Part shown: positions 1 through 5,202 of the stretch, piece after piece
Numbering within the stretch: position 1 is the stretch's first letter
Layout of the letters: the number at the start of each line of letters is the position of its first letter
From: an uncultured Collinsella sp.
GTDB taxonomy: Bacteria > Actinomycetota > Coriobacteriia > Coriobacteriales > Coriobacteriaceae
NCBI GenBank assembly: GCA_900550355.1
Contig: URRT01000127.1
Coordinates: 1-5,228 of the forward strand
Direction: 5' to 3'
Length of the DNA stretch: 5,228 nt
Made by a program: the position numbers and the translations under genes
Notes under the pieces: generated by a model
The model's input: only the letters and a program-made list of their open reading frames with translations
What the model was told of the DNA's origin: nothing
Database searches by the model: none

Positions 1-302
1 CTTGCCGCCGCCTCATGGGTTCGGGCACGTTCCGCCGCCTCGGCCTCGCGCTGGCGGGCGCGGTCCTCGTTCTCAAACTCGATATCGTCCTCGATCTCGT
101 CACTCGGATTGAGCAGCTCGTCCAGGCTCACGCCATAGAGTTTGGCGAGCGAGATCAGGTTCTCGGTATCGGGCGAGCTCTCCGCGCGTTCCCATTTACT
201 GACCGCCTGGCGCGACAGCCCCAGCTTTCGCGCCAGCCCTTCTTGGCTAAAACCCTTGCTGCGACGAAGGTCGGCGAGCCGCTGCGCAGTTTCTACATTC
301 AT
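1..302 (-). CDS. XRE-family helix-turn-helix regulator, N-terminal part (cut by window edge)
   Basis: This reading frame starts at ATG 302-300 on the minus strand and stays open for 100 codons to the window edge, so the C-terminus is missing. Residues about 5-64 form a Cro/CI-type helix-turn-helix domain. Helix 2 and the recognition helix read FSQEGLARKLGLSRQAVSKW (18-37), followed by ERAESSPDTENLISLAKLYG and VSLDELL, which closes the fold. Seen next is an acidic stretch (68-80, DEIEDDIEFENED) and then an Ala/Glu/Arg-rich helix (81-100) that could be a coiled coil or a linker to a further domain. In this family the domain binds operator DNA as a dimer, usually repressing its own promoter or a neighbour's. 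The start is well supported by AGGAGG four bases upstream. It is transcribed divergently from the methyltransferase gene. The missing C-terminal part could carry membrane segments or a sensor domain, as in many Gram-positive XRE proteins. The target is unknown. Confidence 0.9.
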   Translation of the reverse strand, partial: MNVETAQRLADLRRSKGFSQEGLARKLGLSRQAVSKWERAESSPDTENLISLAKLYGVSLDELLNPSDEIEDDIEFENEDRARQREAEAAERARTHEAAA

Positions 303-306
303 GGTT

Positions 307-312
307 CCTCCT
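307..312 (-). promoter_or_regulatory. Ribosome binding site of the XRE gene
   Basis: The minus strand reads AGGAGG followed by AACC and then ATG at 302. It is a full-consensus Shine-Dalgarno sequence with a four-base spacer, slightly short but acceptable. It fixes the start of the regulator. A second minus-strand ATG at 298-296 is out of frame. Confidence 0.8.
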
Positions 313-351
313 ATGTGATGCCAGCCGTGCCGCCGGACCGTTTTTGTTCTT

Positions 352-361
352 AAGGCGCCTT
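352..361. promoter_or_regulatory. Perfect 10-bp palindrome, possible operator
   Basis: The sequence AAGGCGCCTT is perfectly self-complementary. It lies about 50 bases upstream of the XRE start codon, inside the divergent intergenic region, where an autoregulatory operator would be expected. The symmetry is seen directly; the operator role is inference. A 10-bp GC-rich palindrome can arise by chance, and no second copy is visible in the other intergenic gaps of this window. Confidence 0.25.
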
Positions 362-420
362 GCACAGTTAAAAATCTATCCGCCACCGCCAAAAGCATGC
401 CACCTATTCTAGTGAGATTT

Positions 421-451
421 TTGACAACCGGCGGTTGCGGGTGCATATGAG
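421..451 (+). promoter_or_regulatory. Candidate distal promoter of the Trm9-like gene
   Basis: A perfect -35 hexamer TTGACA (421-426) is followed after 19 bases by TATGAG (446-451), which matches four of six -10 positions. A 17-base spacer would give CATATG (444-449), a poorer match. The -35 box is strong, but the spacing or the -10 box is suboptimal. It would leave a leader of about 110 bases before the GTG start at 570. Confidence 0.35.
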
Positions 452-493
452 CTGCGGAAATGTGTCCAAACAAAGCAATGACCCGTAGCTTGG

Positions 494-523
494 TTGTCCC
501 CGTTGCGGCGTTAACGGTAGTAT
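494..523 (+). promoter_or_regulatory. Candidate proximal promoter of the Trm9-like gene
   Basis: TTGTCC (494-499) and TAGTAT (518-523), 18 bases apart, each match four of six consensus positions. Initiation would fall near 530 and give a leader of about 40 bases to GTG 570. If this promoter is used, the upstream in-frame ATG at 522 lies in the -10 box and cannot be the translation start. It competes with the distal candidate at 421-451. Neither is certain. Confidence 0.35.
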
Positions 524-552
524 GGTCGTACTGTTTATTCCGCACCGCCAAC

Positions 553-560
553 GGAGGGAG
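553..560 (+). promoter_or_regulatory. Ribosome binding site that selects the GTG start at 570
   Basis: The sequence GGAGGGAG lies 9 to 12 bases before GTG 570, depending on which core pairs with 16S rRNA. The alternative in-frame ATG at 522 has no comparable purine-rich sequence before it. This argues for the shorter 290-residue protein. Confidence 0.6.
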
Positions 561-569
561 TTCCGCGCC

Positions 570-1442
570 GTGAACCGCGATTTCGCCTCATCGCTCATCC
601 AGCTCAACAACACGTTCTATCGCGAGCACTCCGCCTCCTTCTCCGATACGCGACAGGCCCCGTGGCCCGGCTGGGTGCGCACCATGGATATCGCGCTCGG
701 GCAGCTCGACGTCGCCACGATCGAGCATCCCGTCCGCGTCTTCGACCTCGCCTGCGGCAACATGCGATTCGAGAACTTTGCCGCCGGCGGCGCACTTGCC
801 GCCAAGGGCGTCGACGGCGCAAACCCCTCGGCAGATGCCAGCTGCCCGTTTGATTTCTATGGCGTCGACTCGTGCCAAGACCTGGCCATCGATGCACGCG
901 GTCACGCCCTGCGCATTCCCAACCTGCACTTCCAGGAACTCGATGTGCTCGACGCCCTTATGAAGCTCAACCCCGCCGAGACACCCGATGTGCTCTTTGA
1001 CGCCCCGCTCGCCGACATCTCGGTCTGCTTTGGCTTTATGCACCACGTGCCGTCGTGCGAGTACCGCGTACGCGTGCTCGACGCCCTGGTGCGCCAGACG
1101 CGCCCGGGTGGCATCATCGCCATCAGCTTTTGGGAGTTTATGAACGACGAGCGCATGGCGCGCAAGGCCGTTCGCGCCGAGGCCCGCGCCGAGCTCACCC
1201 CGCCGTTTGAGGGTTACGATTCCGCGCAGTTTGAAGCCGGTGACCACCTCATTGGCTGGCAAAACGACCGCCACGCCTACCGCTATTGCCATCACTTTGA
1301 CGATCAGCAGATCACCGACCTGGTGCGCGGCGTCCGTACGTTCTACAAGAGCGGCGAGGTCCCCGTGCGCGAGCTTGAACGCTTCCATGCCGACGGTCGC
1401 AGCGGCGAGCTCAACCGCTATGTAATTCTCAAGCGCCTGTAG
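570..1442 (+). CDS. Class I SAM-dependent methyltransferase, Trm9/ALKBH8-like
   Basis: The predicted protein has 290 residues if read from GTG 570; an in-frame ATG at 522 would add 16 residues with no good ribosome binding site. Seen in order: FYREHSASFSDTRQAPWPGW (16-35); motif I VFDLACGNMRF (57-67), the SAM-binding glycine loop; the acidic residue D100 in FYGVDS, expected to hold the SAM ribose; FGFMHHVPS (154-162) in the motif IV position; TRPGGIIAISFWEF after it; and a late YRYCHHFDDQQITDL. In the Trm9/ALKBH8 family the N-terminus carries a 'HFS.TR..PWP' signature, motif IV ends in HH, and a 'YRYYH.F..GEL' segment follows. The match is therefore to that subgroup and not only to generic methyltransferases. 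Eukaryotic Trm9 methylates the carboxymethyl group of wobble cm5U in tRNA. That this protein acts on tRNA is inference, helped by the TrmB-like gene downstream. It is cytosolic, with no signal peptide or membrane segment. A small-molecule methyltransferase remains possible. Confidence 0.8.
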   Translation: MNRDFASSLIQLNNTFYREHSASFSDTRQAPWPGWVRTMDIALGQLDVATIEHPVRVFDLACGNMRFENFAAGGALAAKGVDGANPSADASCPFDFYGVDSCQDLAIDARGHALRIPNLHFQELDVLDALMKLNPAETPDVLFDAPLADISVCFGFMHHVPSCEYRVRVLDALVRQTRPGGIIAISFWEFMNDERMARKAVRAEARAELTPPFEGYDSAQFEAGDHLIGWQNDRHAYRYCHHFDDQQITDLVRGVRTFYKSGEVPVRELERFHADGRSGELNRYVILKRL

Positions 1443-1480
1443 GCATCGGCGACGCGCCGTCGAGCCGCACCACGCCTTTC

Positions 1481-1503
1481 GGGCAAACTATGCCCACTTT
1501 TTT
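1481..1503 (+). terminator. Likely intrinsic terminator after the Trm9-like gene
   Basis: GGGCA (1481-1485) pairs with TGCCC (1491-1495) across a five-base loop AACTA. Two bases later a run of six T follows (1498-1503). The stem is short but almost all GC, and the T run is clean. It begins 39 bases after the TAG stop of the methyltransferase gene and supports separate transcription of the TrmB-like gene downstream. Confidence 0.5.
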
Positions 1504-1510
1504 CAACCCA

Positions 1511-1542
1511 TTGACGGAACGCGCAGCTATGCGTTCCATACT
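1511..1542 (+). promoter_or_regulatory. Candidate promoter of the trmB-like gene
   Basis: TTGACG (1511-1516) matches five of six -35 positions and lies just after the upstream terminator. The -10 box is less clear: TTCCAT (1534-1539) has the ideal 17-base spacer but only three matches, while CATACT (1537-1542) has four matches with a 20-base spacer. An imperfect or regulated promoter is inferred from the strong -35 box, its position between a terminator and a start codon, and the dyad that overlaps it. Confidence 0.4.
1516..1537. repeat. 22-bp near-perfect dyad in the trmB-like promoter, possible operator
   Basis: GGAACGC (1516-1522) and GCGTTCC (1531-1537) form perfect 7-bp inverted arms around a central AGCT palindrome (1525-1528). 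Nine of the eleven symmetric pairs match; only 1523/1530 and 1524/1529 fail. The centre falls between the candidate -35 and -10 boxes, the classic place for a repressor dimer. The same bases could form a hairpin in RNA if transcription started upstream, but no T run follows, so a terminator is unlikely. Confidence 0.45.
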
Positions 1543-1549
1543 TATGACC

Positions 1550-1555
1550 AAGGAG
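1550..1555 (+). promoter_or_regulatory. Ribosome binding site of the trmB-like gene
   Basis: AAGGAG is followed by CCTC and then ATG at 1560. The core is strong with a short four-base spacer, the same geometry as at the XRE gene. No competing in-frame start lies nearby. Confidence 0.75.
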
Positions 1556-1559
1556 CCTC

Positions 1560-2399
1560 ATGGGAGCCGTTCATGTTCGCACGCCTAAGAACTTTGTGCT
1601 CGAGGAGCGCTTGGAGCGCTACGCCGATGCGATTGAGACGAACCCCGAGGCATATGCCGGAGATTGGCGCGAGGCCTGTGCGCCGGTTGGCGGCTCGTCC
1701 TTCACCCGCCTTCATCTAGATCTGGGCTGTGGCAAAGGCACCTATCTGGCTGAGCGAGCTCACCGTAAACCCGACACCCTCTTTATCGGCATGGACCAGG
1801 AGCCCATCTGCATCGCCTATGCCGCACAGAAAATCTGCGAGCAAGAGCTGACCAACGCACTTGTCCTGCCCCGAGGCGCCGCATCGCTGCCGCAGCTGTT
1901 TGCCGCAGGCGAGCTCGATGCCATCACCATCAACTTTCCCACGCCGCAGCCCAAGGCCAAGTACGCCAAAAAACGACTCGTCCATGTCGACCATCTGATG
2001 CTCTACCGCCCGCTCCTTGCAGCCGGCACCACCGTCACACTGCGCACCGACAGCAAACCATTGCGCGATTACGCCCTGGGACAGTTTGCCGCGGCCGGCT
2101 ACGACACACTTTGGGTAAGTGACGACGTCCGCCGCGACCATCCCGAGCATCCCGAGACCGAATACGAGCGCCGCACGCGCGAGATGGGTGCCGCCGTCTA
2201 TGGCATTTGCGCCACACCCGACGCGCTGCCCAGCGATGAACAGCTCGCAGCGGGCCACGCGCAGGAGCAGAGCCTTGCCTGCTACCTGCCCGATAACCTC
2301 GATGAGCTCACCTATGTACCTCTGGGCATGGAAGAAGCCGTCGAGAACTTTAGAAACCGCGCCCGCAAAGGCAAGAAGCACCTGCCGCAAGAGCACTAG
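1560..2399 (+). CDS. trmB: Divergent TrmB-family tRNA (guanine-N7)-methyltransferase-like protein
   Basis: The protein has 279 residues, longer than typical bacterial TrmB (roughly 210-240), with extra length mainly after residue 214. Seen in order: LHLDLGCGKGTYLAERA (51-67), the SAM-binding loop; FIGMDQE (75-81), the acidic ribose contact; ITINFPTPQPKAKYAKKRLV (122-141), in the place of TrmB's FPDPWPKKRHxKRR; TVTLRTDSKPLRDYAL (158-173), equivalent to the 'FKTDNEPLFEYS' block; and ETEYERRTREMGAAVY (199-214), matching the conserved TEYE segment. The order and spacing make TrmB ancestry convincing. TrmB makes m7G at position 46 of the tRNA variable loop in the cytosol. The oddity is that the usual D and W of the PDPW motif are T128 and Q130, so catalytic activity or specificity may differ. 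The C-terminal tail is basic (RNRARKGKKH). It follows a likely terminator and has its own promoter candidate. The gene symbol denotes the family; orthologous function is inferred. Confidence 0.8.
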   Translation: MGAVHVRTPKNFVLEERLERYADAIETNPEAYAGDWREACAPVGGSSFTRLHLDLGCGKGTYLAERAHRKPDTLFIGMDQEPICIAYAAQKICEQELTNALVLPRGAASLPQLFAAGELDAITINFPTPQPKAKYAKKRLVHVDHLMLYRPLLAAGTTVTLRTDSKPLRDYALGQFAAAGYDTLWVSDDVRRDHPEHPETEYERRTREMGAAVYGICATPDALPSDEQLAAGHAQEQSLACYLPDNLDELTYVPLGMEEAVENFRNRARKGKKHLPQEH

Positions 2400-2433
2400 C
2401 TTCACGCGCCCATTTCCTGCATTTTCTCGCGCG

Positions 2434-2464
2434 CTGGCACCCCGCGGCGCCGCTACGCCATAAT
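2434..2464 (+). promoter_or_regulatory. Candidate promoter of the helicase gene
   Basis: CATAAT (2459-2464) matches five of six -10 positions and is the best -10 box in the window. CTGGCA (2434-2439) matches four of six -35 positions, with a long 19-base spacer. Initiation near 2471 would give a leader of about 27 bases to ATG 2498. Between the two boxes the sequence is very GC-rich and includes GGCGCC. Confidence 0.45.
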
Positions 2465-2472
2465 AGTTGGCG
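2456..2472. repeat. 17-bp dyad over the helicase -10 box and start point, possible operator
   Basis: CGCCA (2456-2460) and TGGCG (2468-2472) are perfect inverted arms around a seven-base AT-rich centre, TAATAGT. The element covers the -10 hexamer and the predicted transcription start, where a bound protein would block RNA polymerase. The symmetry is seen directly and the operator role is inferred. A 5-bp arm is short enough to arise by chance. Confidence 0.3.
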
Positions 2473-2482
2473 GACAATCGCG

Positions 2483-2490
2483 AGAGAAAG
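2483..2490 (+). promoter_or_regulatory. Weak, non-canonical ribosome binding site of the helicase gene
   Basis: AGAGAAAG is purine-rich and lies seven bases before ATG 2498, but it lacks the GGAG or GAGG core present at the other three genes. Translation may be weaker. No better-placed alternative start is visible, since the next in-frame ATG falls past the N-terminal helicase residues. Confidence 0.4.
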
Positions 2491-2497
2491 CAACCAC

Positions 2498-5179
2498 ATG
2501 GCACAGACCACGACAGATACCGCCGCCAGCACCGTTTCCGGTGCCGGGGCCGCCAGCTCATTCTCGGGCGGCACGGGAACCGAGGCCGAGTTTGGCTCGC
2601 TCGGCGCACTCTCCCCCACCTGGTGGGAGCCCGAGGACGGCAGCGAGCCCGAGCCATGGCTCACGGCCGATCAAGCCTTCGAACGCTTCTTTGAATGGAC
2701 GAGCGATCGCGGCATTGAGCTGTGGGACCACCAAGAAGAGGCCCTCATGGACCTGGCTGCCGGCGATCACATCATTTTAGGCACACCGACCGGATCGGGT
2801 AAATCGCTCGTCGCGCTGGGCATGCTCTTTATGGGCATGGCGCAGGGCAAACGTTGCTATTACACGGCCCCCATCAAGGCCTTGGTCAGTGAAAAGTTTT
2901 TCGATCTGGTACAGGTGCTCGGCCGCGATAACGTCGGTATGATCACCGGCGATACGCATATCAACACCAAGGCGCCCGTCATCTGCTGCACGGCCGAAAT
3001 CCTTGCCAACGATGCACTGCGCGAAGGCGAGGACGCCGACGTGGGCTGCGTCGCCATGGACGAGTTCCACTACTTTGCCGACCCCGACCGCGGCTGGGCC
3101 TGGCAGGTGCCGCTGCTCACCCTGCCCCACACGCAGTTTATGCTCATGAGCGCCACGCTCGGCGATGTCACCGCCATCGCCGCCTCACTCGAGGAGCACA
3201 CCGGCGCTACCTGTGACTTGGTCGTCGATGCCCCACGCCCCGTGCCGCTAAGCTACGACTACGTGACGACCTCGCTCGAGGGCACCGTCGAGCTCGCGAT
3301 GCGTCGCGGCGAGGCCCCGCTCTATATCGTGCACTTTAGCCAGGATGCCGCACTTGCGACGGCACAATCGCTCGCCAATTTTGGCATCGCCAGCAAGGAG
3401 CAGCGCGAAGCCATCAAAGACGCGGCAAAGGGGACGAGCTTCTCGACGGCCTTTGGCAAGATTCTCAAACGTCTGCTTGGATGCGGCGTCGGCGTGCACC
3501 ATGCCGGCATGTTGCCGCGCTATCGTCTGCTGGTCGAGCGCTTGGCACAGCAGGGCCTGTTGCCCGTCATCTGCGGCACCGATACGCTCGGCGTCGGCAT
3601 CAACGTACCCATCCACACCGTGGTGCTCACCGCGCTCACCAAGTTCGATGGCTACAAGATGCGTCGTCTGCGCGCCCGCGAGTTCCATCAGATTGCCGGT
3701 CGCGCCGGCCGTTCGGGCTTCGATACCGAGGGCATGGTCATCGCCGAGGCACCGGAGCACGAGATCGAGAACGCCAAGCTCATGGCCAAGGCGGGCGACG
3801 ACCCCAAGAAGCTCCGCAAGATTAAAAAGAAGAAGGCCCCCGAGGGCTTTGTCACCTGGAACAAGCAGACCTTTGAGCGCCTGATCGAGACGCAGCCCGA
3901 GACGCTCAAGCCGCGCCTGCGCATCACACACTCCATGGTGATTAGCGTGGTCGAGCAGGGCGGCGATGCCCGAGCCCGCGTACACGACCTCATCGAGACG
4001 AGCTTGCAAACCCCCGAGGAAAAGGCCAAGCTCGAGGTTCGCGCCGACGAGATCTTCGCAACGCTCATCGACTCCGGCGTCGTCGTGCGCACCGAGGTGC
4101 CGCCCGCACCCGACGCTCCGGCTGACGCCGCGCCGGACATCGACTACGCGCTGACGGTCGACCTGCCCGAGGACTTTGCCCTCGATCAGCCGCTCTCACC
4201 GTTCTTGCTTGCCGCGTTGGAGCTGCTCGACCCCGAGAGTGAGACCTATACCATGGATCTGATCTCGATGGTCGAGGCTACGCTCGAGGATCCCAAGCAG
4301 GTGCTGCGCGCACAGGAGCGCGCCGCACGCGATCGCGCCATGGCCGAGATGAAGGCCGACGGCGTCGACTATGAGGAGCGTCTGGAACGCATCCAAGACG
4401 TCACGTACGAAAAGCCGCTCGAGGATTTGCTCGACGCCGCCTTTGACAAGTACTGCCAGGAAGTGCCCTGGGCAAACGACTACCAGCTCTCTCCCAAGAG
4501 CGTTCTGCGCGATATGCTGGAAAGCGCGAGCGATTTTAAGGGTTACATTCAAAAGCTCGGCATCGCCCGCTCCGAGGGCATTCTGCTGCGCTACCTAGCC
4601 GAGGCCTACCGTTCCCTCGATCGCACCGTACCCATCGAGAAGCGCGATGAGCGCTTGCGCGACATTATCTCGTGGCTGGGCTTTGTGGTGCGCTCGGTGG
4701 ACTCGAGCCTGGTGGACGAGTGGGAGAACGCCGGCAACCCGGCAGCCCTCGACGCCGCACCGCCGCAGGGCATCGACGAAGTCGTGGCAGACCGCCGTGG
4801 CTGCACCCTGCTGGTGCGCAACGCGCTCTTCCGCCGCGTGACCCTTGCCGCCCGCGAGCATGTTCGCGACCTGAGCGAGCTCGACGACGACTGGGGCATG
4901 AGCGAGATCCGCTGGCAAAAAGCACTCGACGCTTACCACGAGCAGCACGAGGAAATCCTCACCGACGGAGATGCCCGCAGCGCCGCGATGTTTTCCATCG
5001 ACGAGTCCGACGAGAAGACCGCGCACGTATGGCACGTGCACCAGATCTTTGCTGACGAGGATGGCGACCACGATTTTGGCATCATGGGCGATGTCGATCT
5101 GGACGCCACGCAAGACGGTGGCGAGGTCATCTTCAAAAACTACCGCGTCGGCTTTATCGAAGACCTGCTCGAGGACTAG
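2498..5179 (+). CDS. Ski2-like superfamily 2 helicase with DUF3516-like C-terminal region
   Basis: The protein has 893 residues and is complete, ending in TAG. The first 50 residues are Ala/Ser/Gly-rich and then acidic, probably disordered. Helicase motifs follow in order: WDHQ (76-79); Walker A GTPTGSGKS (95-103, K102 binds ATP phosphate); TAPIKAL (123-129); TGD (150-152); TAEIL (165-169); Walker B MDEFH (187-191); MSAT (217-220); GVGVHHAG (330-337); GTDTLGVGINVP (360-371); and QIAGRAGR (398-405) with the arginine finger. The HHAG and QIAGRAGR motifs are typical of Ski2/Mtr4/Hel308-type 3'-5' helicases. A lysine-rich patch (437-446) precedes the roughly 440-residue C-terminal region. I assign that region to DUF3516 by resemblance (VTWNKQTFERL, LKPRLRITHSM); this family is mainly actinobacterial. 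An Ala/Pro/Asp linker (534-547) interrupts it. The role is probably ATP-driven RNA unwinding in decay or ribosome-related processes in the cytosol. Substrate and partners cannot be read from the sequence, and DNA as substrate is not excluded. Confidence 0.92.
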   Translation: MAQTTTDTAASTVSGAGAASSFSGGTGTEAEFGSLGALSPTWWEPEDGSEPEPWLTADQAFERFFEWTSDRGIELWDHQEEALMDLAAGDHIILGTPTGSGKSLVALGMLFMGMAQGKRCYYTAPIKALVSEKFFDLVQVLGRDNVGMITGDTHINTKAPVICCTAEILANDALREGEDADVGCVAMDEFHYFADPDRGWAWQVPLLTLPHTQFMLMSATLGDVTAIAASLEEHTGATCDLVVDAPRPVPLSYDYVTTSLEGTVELAMRRGEAPLYIVHFSQDAALATAQSLANFGIASKEQREAIKDAAKGTSFSTAFGKILKRLLGCGVGVHHAGMLPRYRLLVERLAQQGLLPVICGTDTLGVGINVPIHTVVLTALTKFDGYKMRRLRAREFHQIAGRAGRSGFDTEGMVIAEAPEHEIENAKLMAKAGDDPKKLRKIKKKKAPEGFVTWNKQTFERLIETQPETLKPRLRITHSMVISVVEQGGDARARVHDLIETSLQTPEEKAKLEVRADEIFATLIDSGVVVRTEVPPAPDAPADAAPDIDYALTVDLPEDFALDQPLSPFLLAALELLDPESETYTMDLISMVEATLEDPKQVLRAQERAARDRAMAEMKADGVDYEERLERIQDVTYEKPLEDLLDAAFDKYCQEVPWANDYQLSPKSVLRDMLESASDFKGYIQKLGIARSEGILLRYLAEAYRSLDRTVPIEKRDERLRDIISWLGFVVRSVDSSLVDEWENAGNPAALDAAPPQGIDEVVADRRGCTLLVRNALFRRVTLAAREHVRDLSELDDDWGMSEIRWQKALDAYHEQHEEILTDGDARSAAMFSIDESDEKTAHVWHVHQIFADEDGDHDFGIMGDVDLDATQDGGEVIFKNYRVGFIEDLLED

Positions 5180-5202
5180 CCGCACATACTGGAACAAAAC
5201 GA

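Noticed and set aside
15..353. Plus-strand open frame of 112 codons at the left end
   Set aside because: It is antisense to the clear XRE helix-turn-helix gene, has no ribosome binding site and shows no recognisable domain. It is a shadow of the real gene.
366..411. Possible minus-strand promoter for the XRE gene (TAGAAT at 411-406, TAGATT at 378-373, TTAACT at 371-366)
   Set aside because: None of these -10-like or -35-like boxes has a partner at 16 to 19 bases, so I do not call a promoter, although the gene must have one nearby.
588..1388. Minus-strand open frame of 266 codons opposite the Trm9-like gene
   Set aside because: GC-rich codons on the plus strand suppress stops on the opposite strand. 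The translation has no domain, and the sense frame carries clear methyltransferase motifs.
2404..2433. Possible terminator after the trmB-like gene (ACGCGC and GCGCG segments)
   Set aside because: The pairing is a trivial match between self-complementary CGCG repeats, and no T run follows the right arm.
1716..2657. Minus-strand open frame of 313 codons across the trmB-like and helicase genes
   Set aside because: It spans the stop codon, intergenic gap and start of two well-supported plus-strand genes. It has an Arg/Pro-rich beginning and no motif.
3248..4009. Minus-strand open frame of 253 codons inside the helicase gene
   Set aside because: It is opposite helicase motifs IV to VI. The composition is that of a mirrored GC-rich reading frame, with no start signals or domain.
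4595..5197. Minus-strand open frame of 200 codons opposite the helicase C-terminus
   Set aside because: It is antisense to a continuous and well-supported reading frame. No ribosome binding site or recognisable fold is evident.
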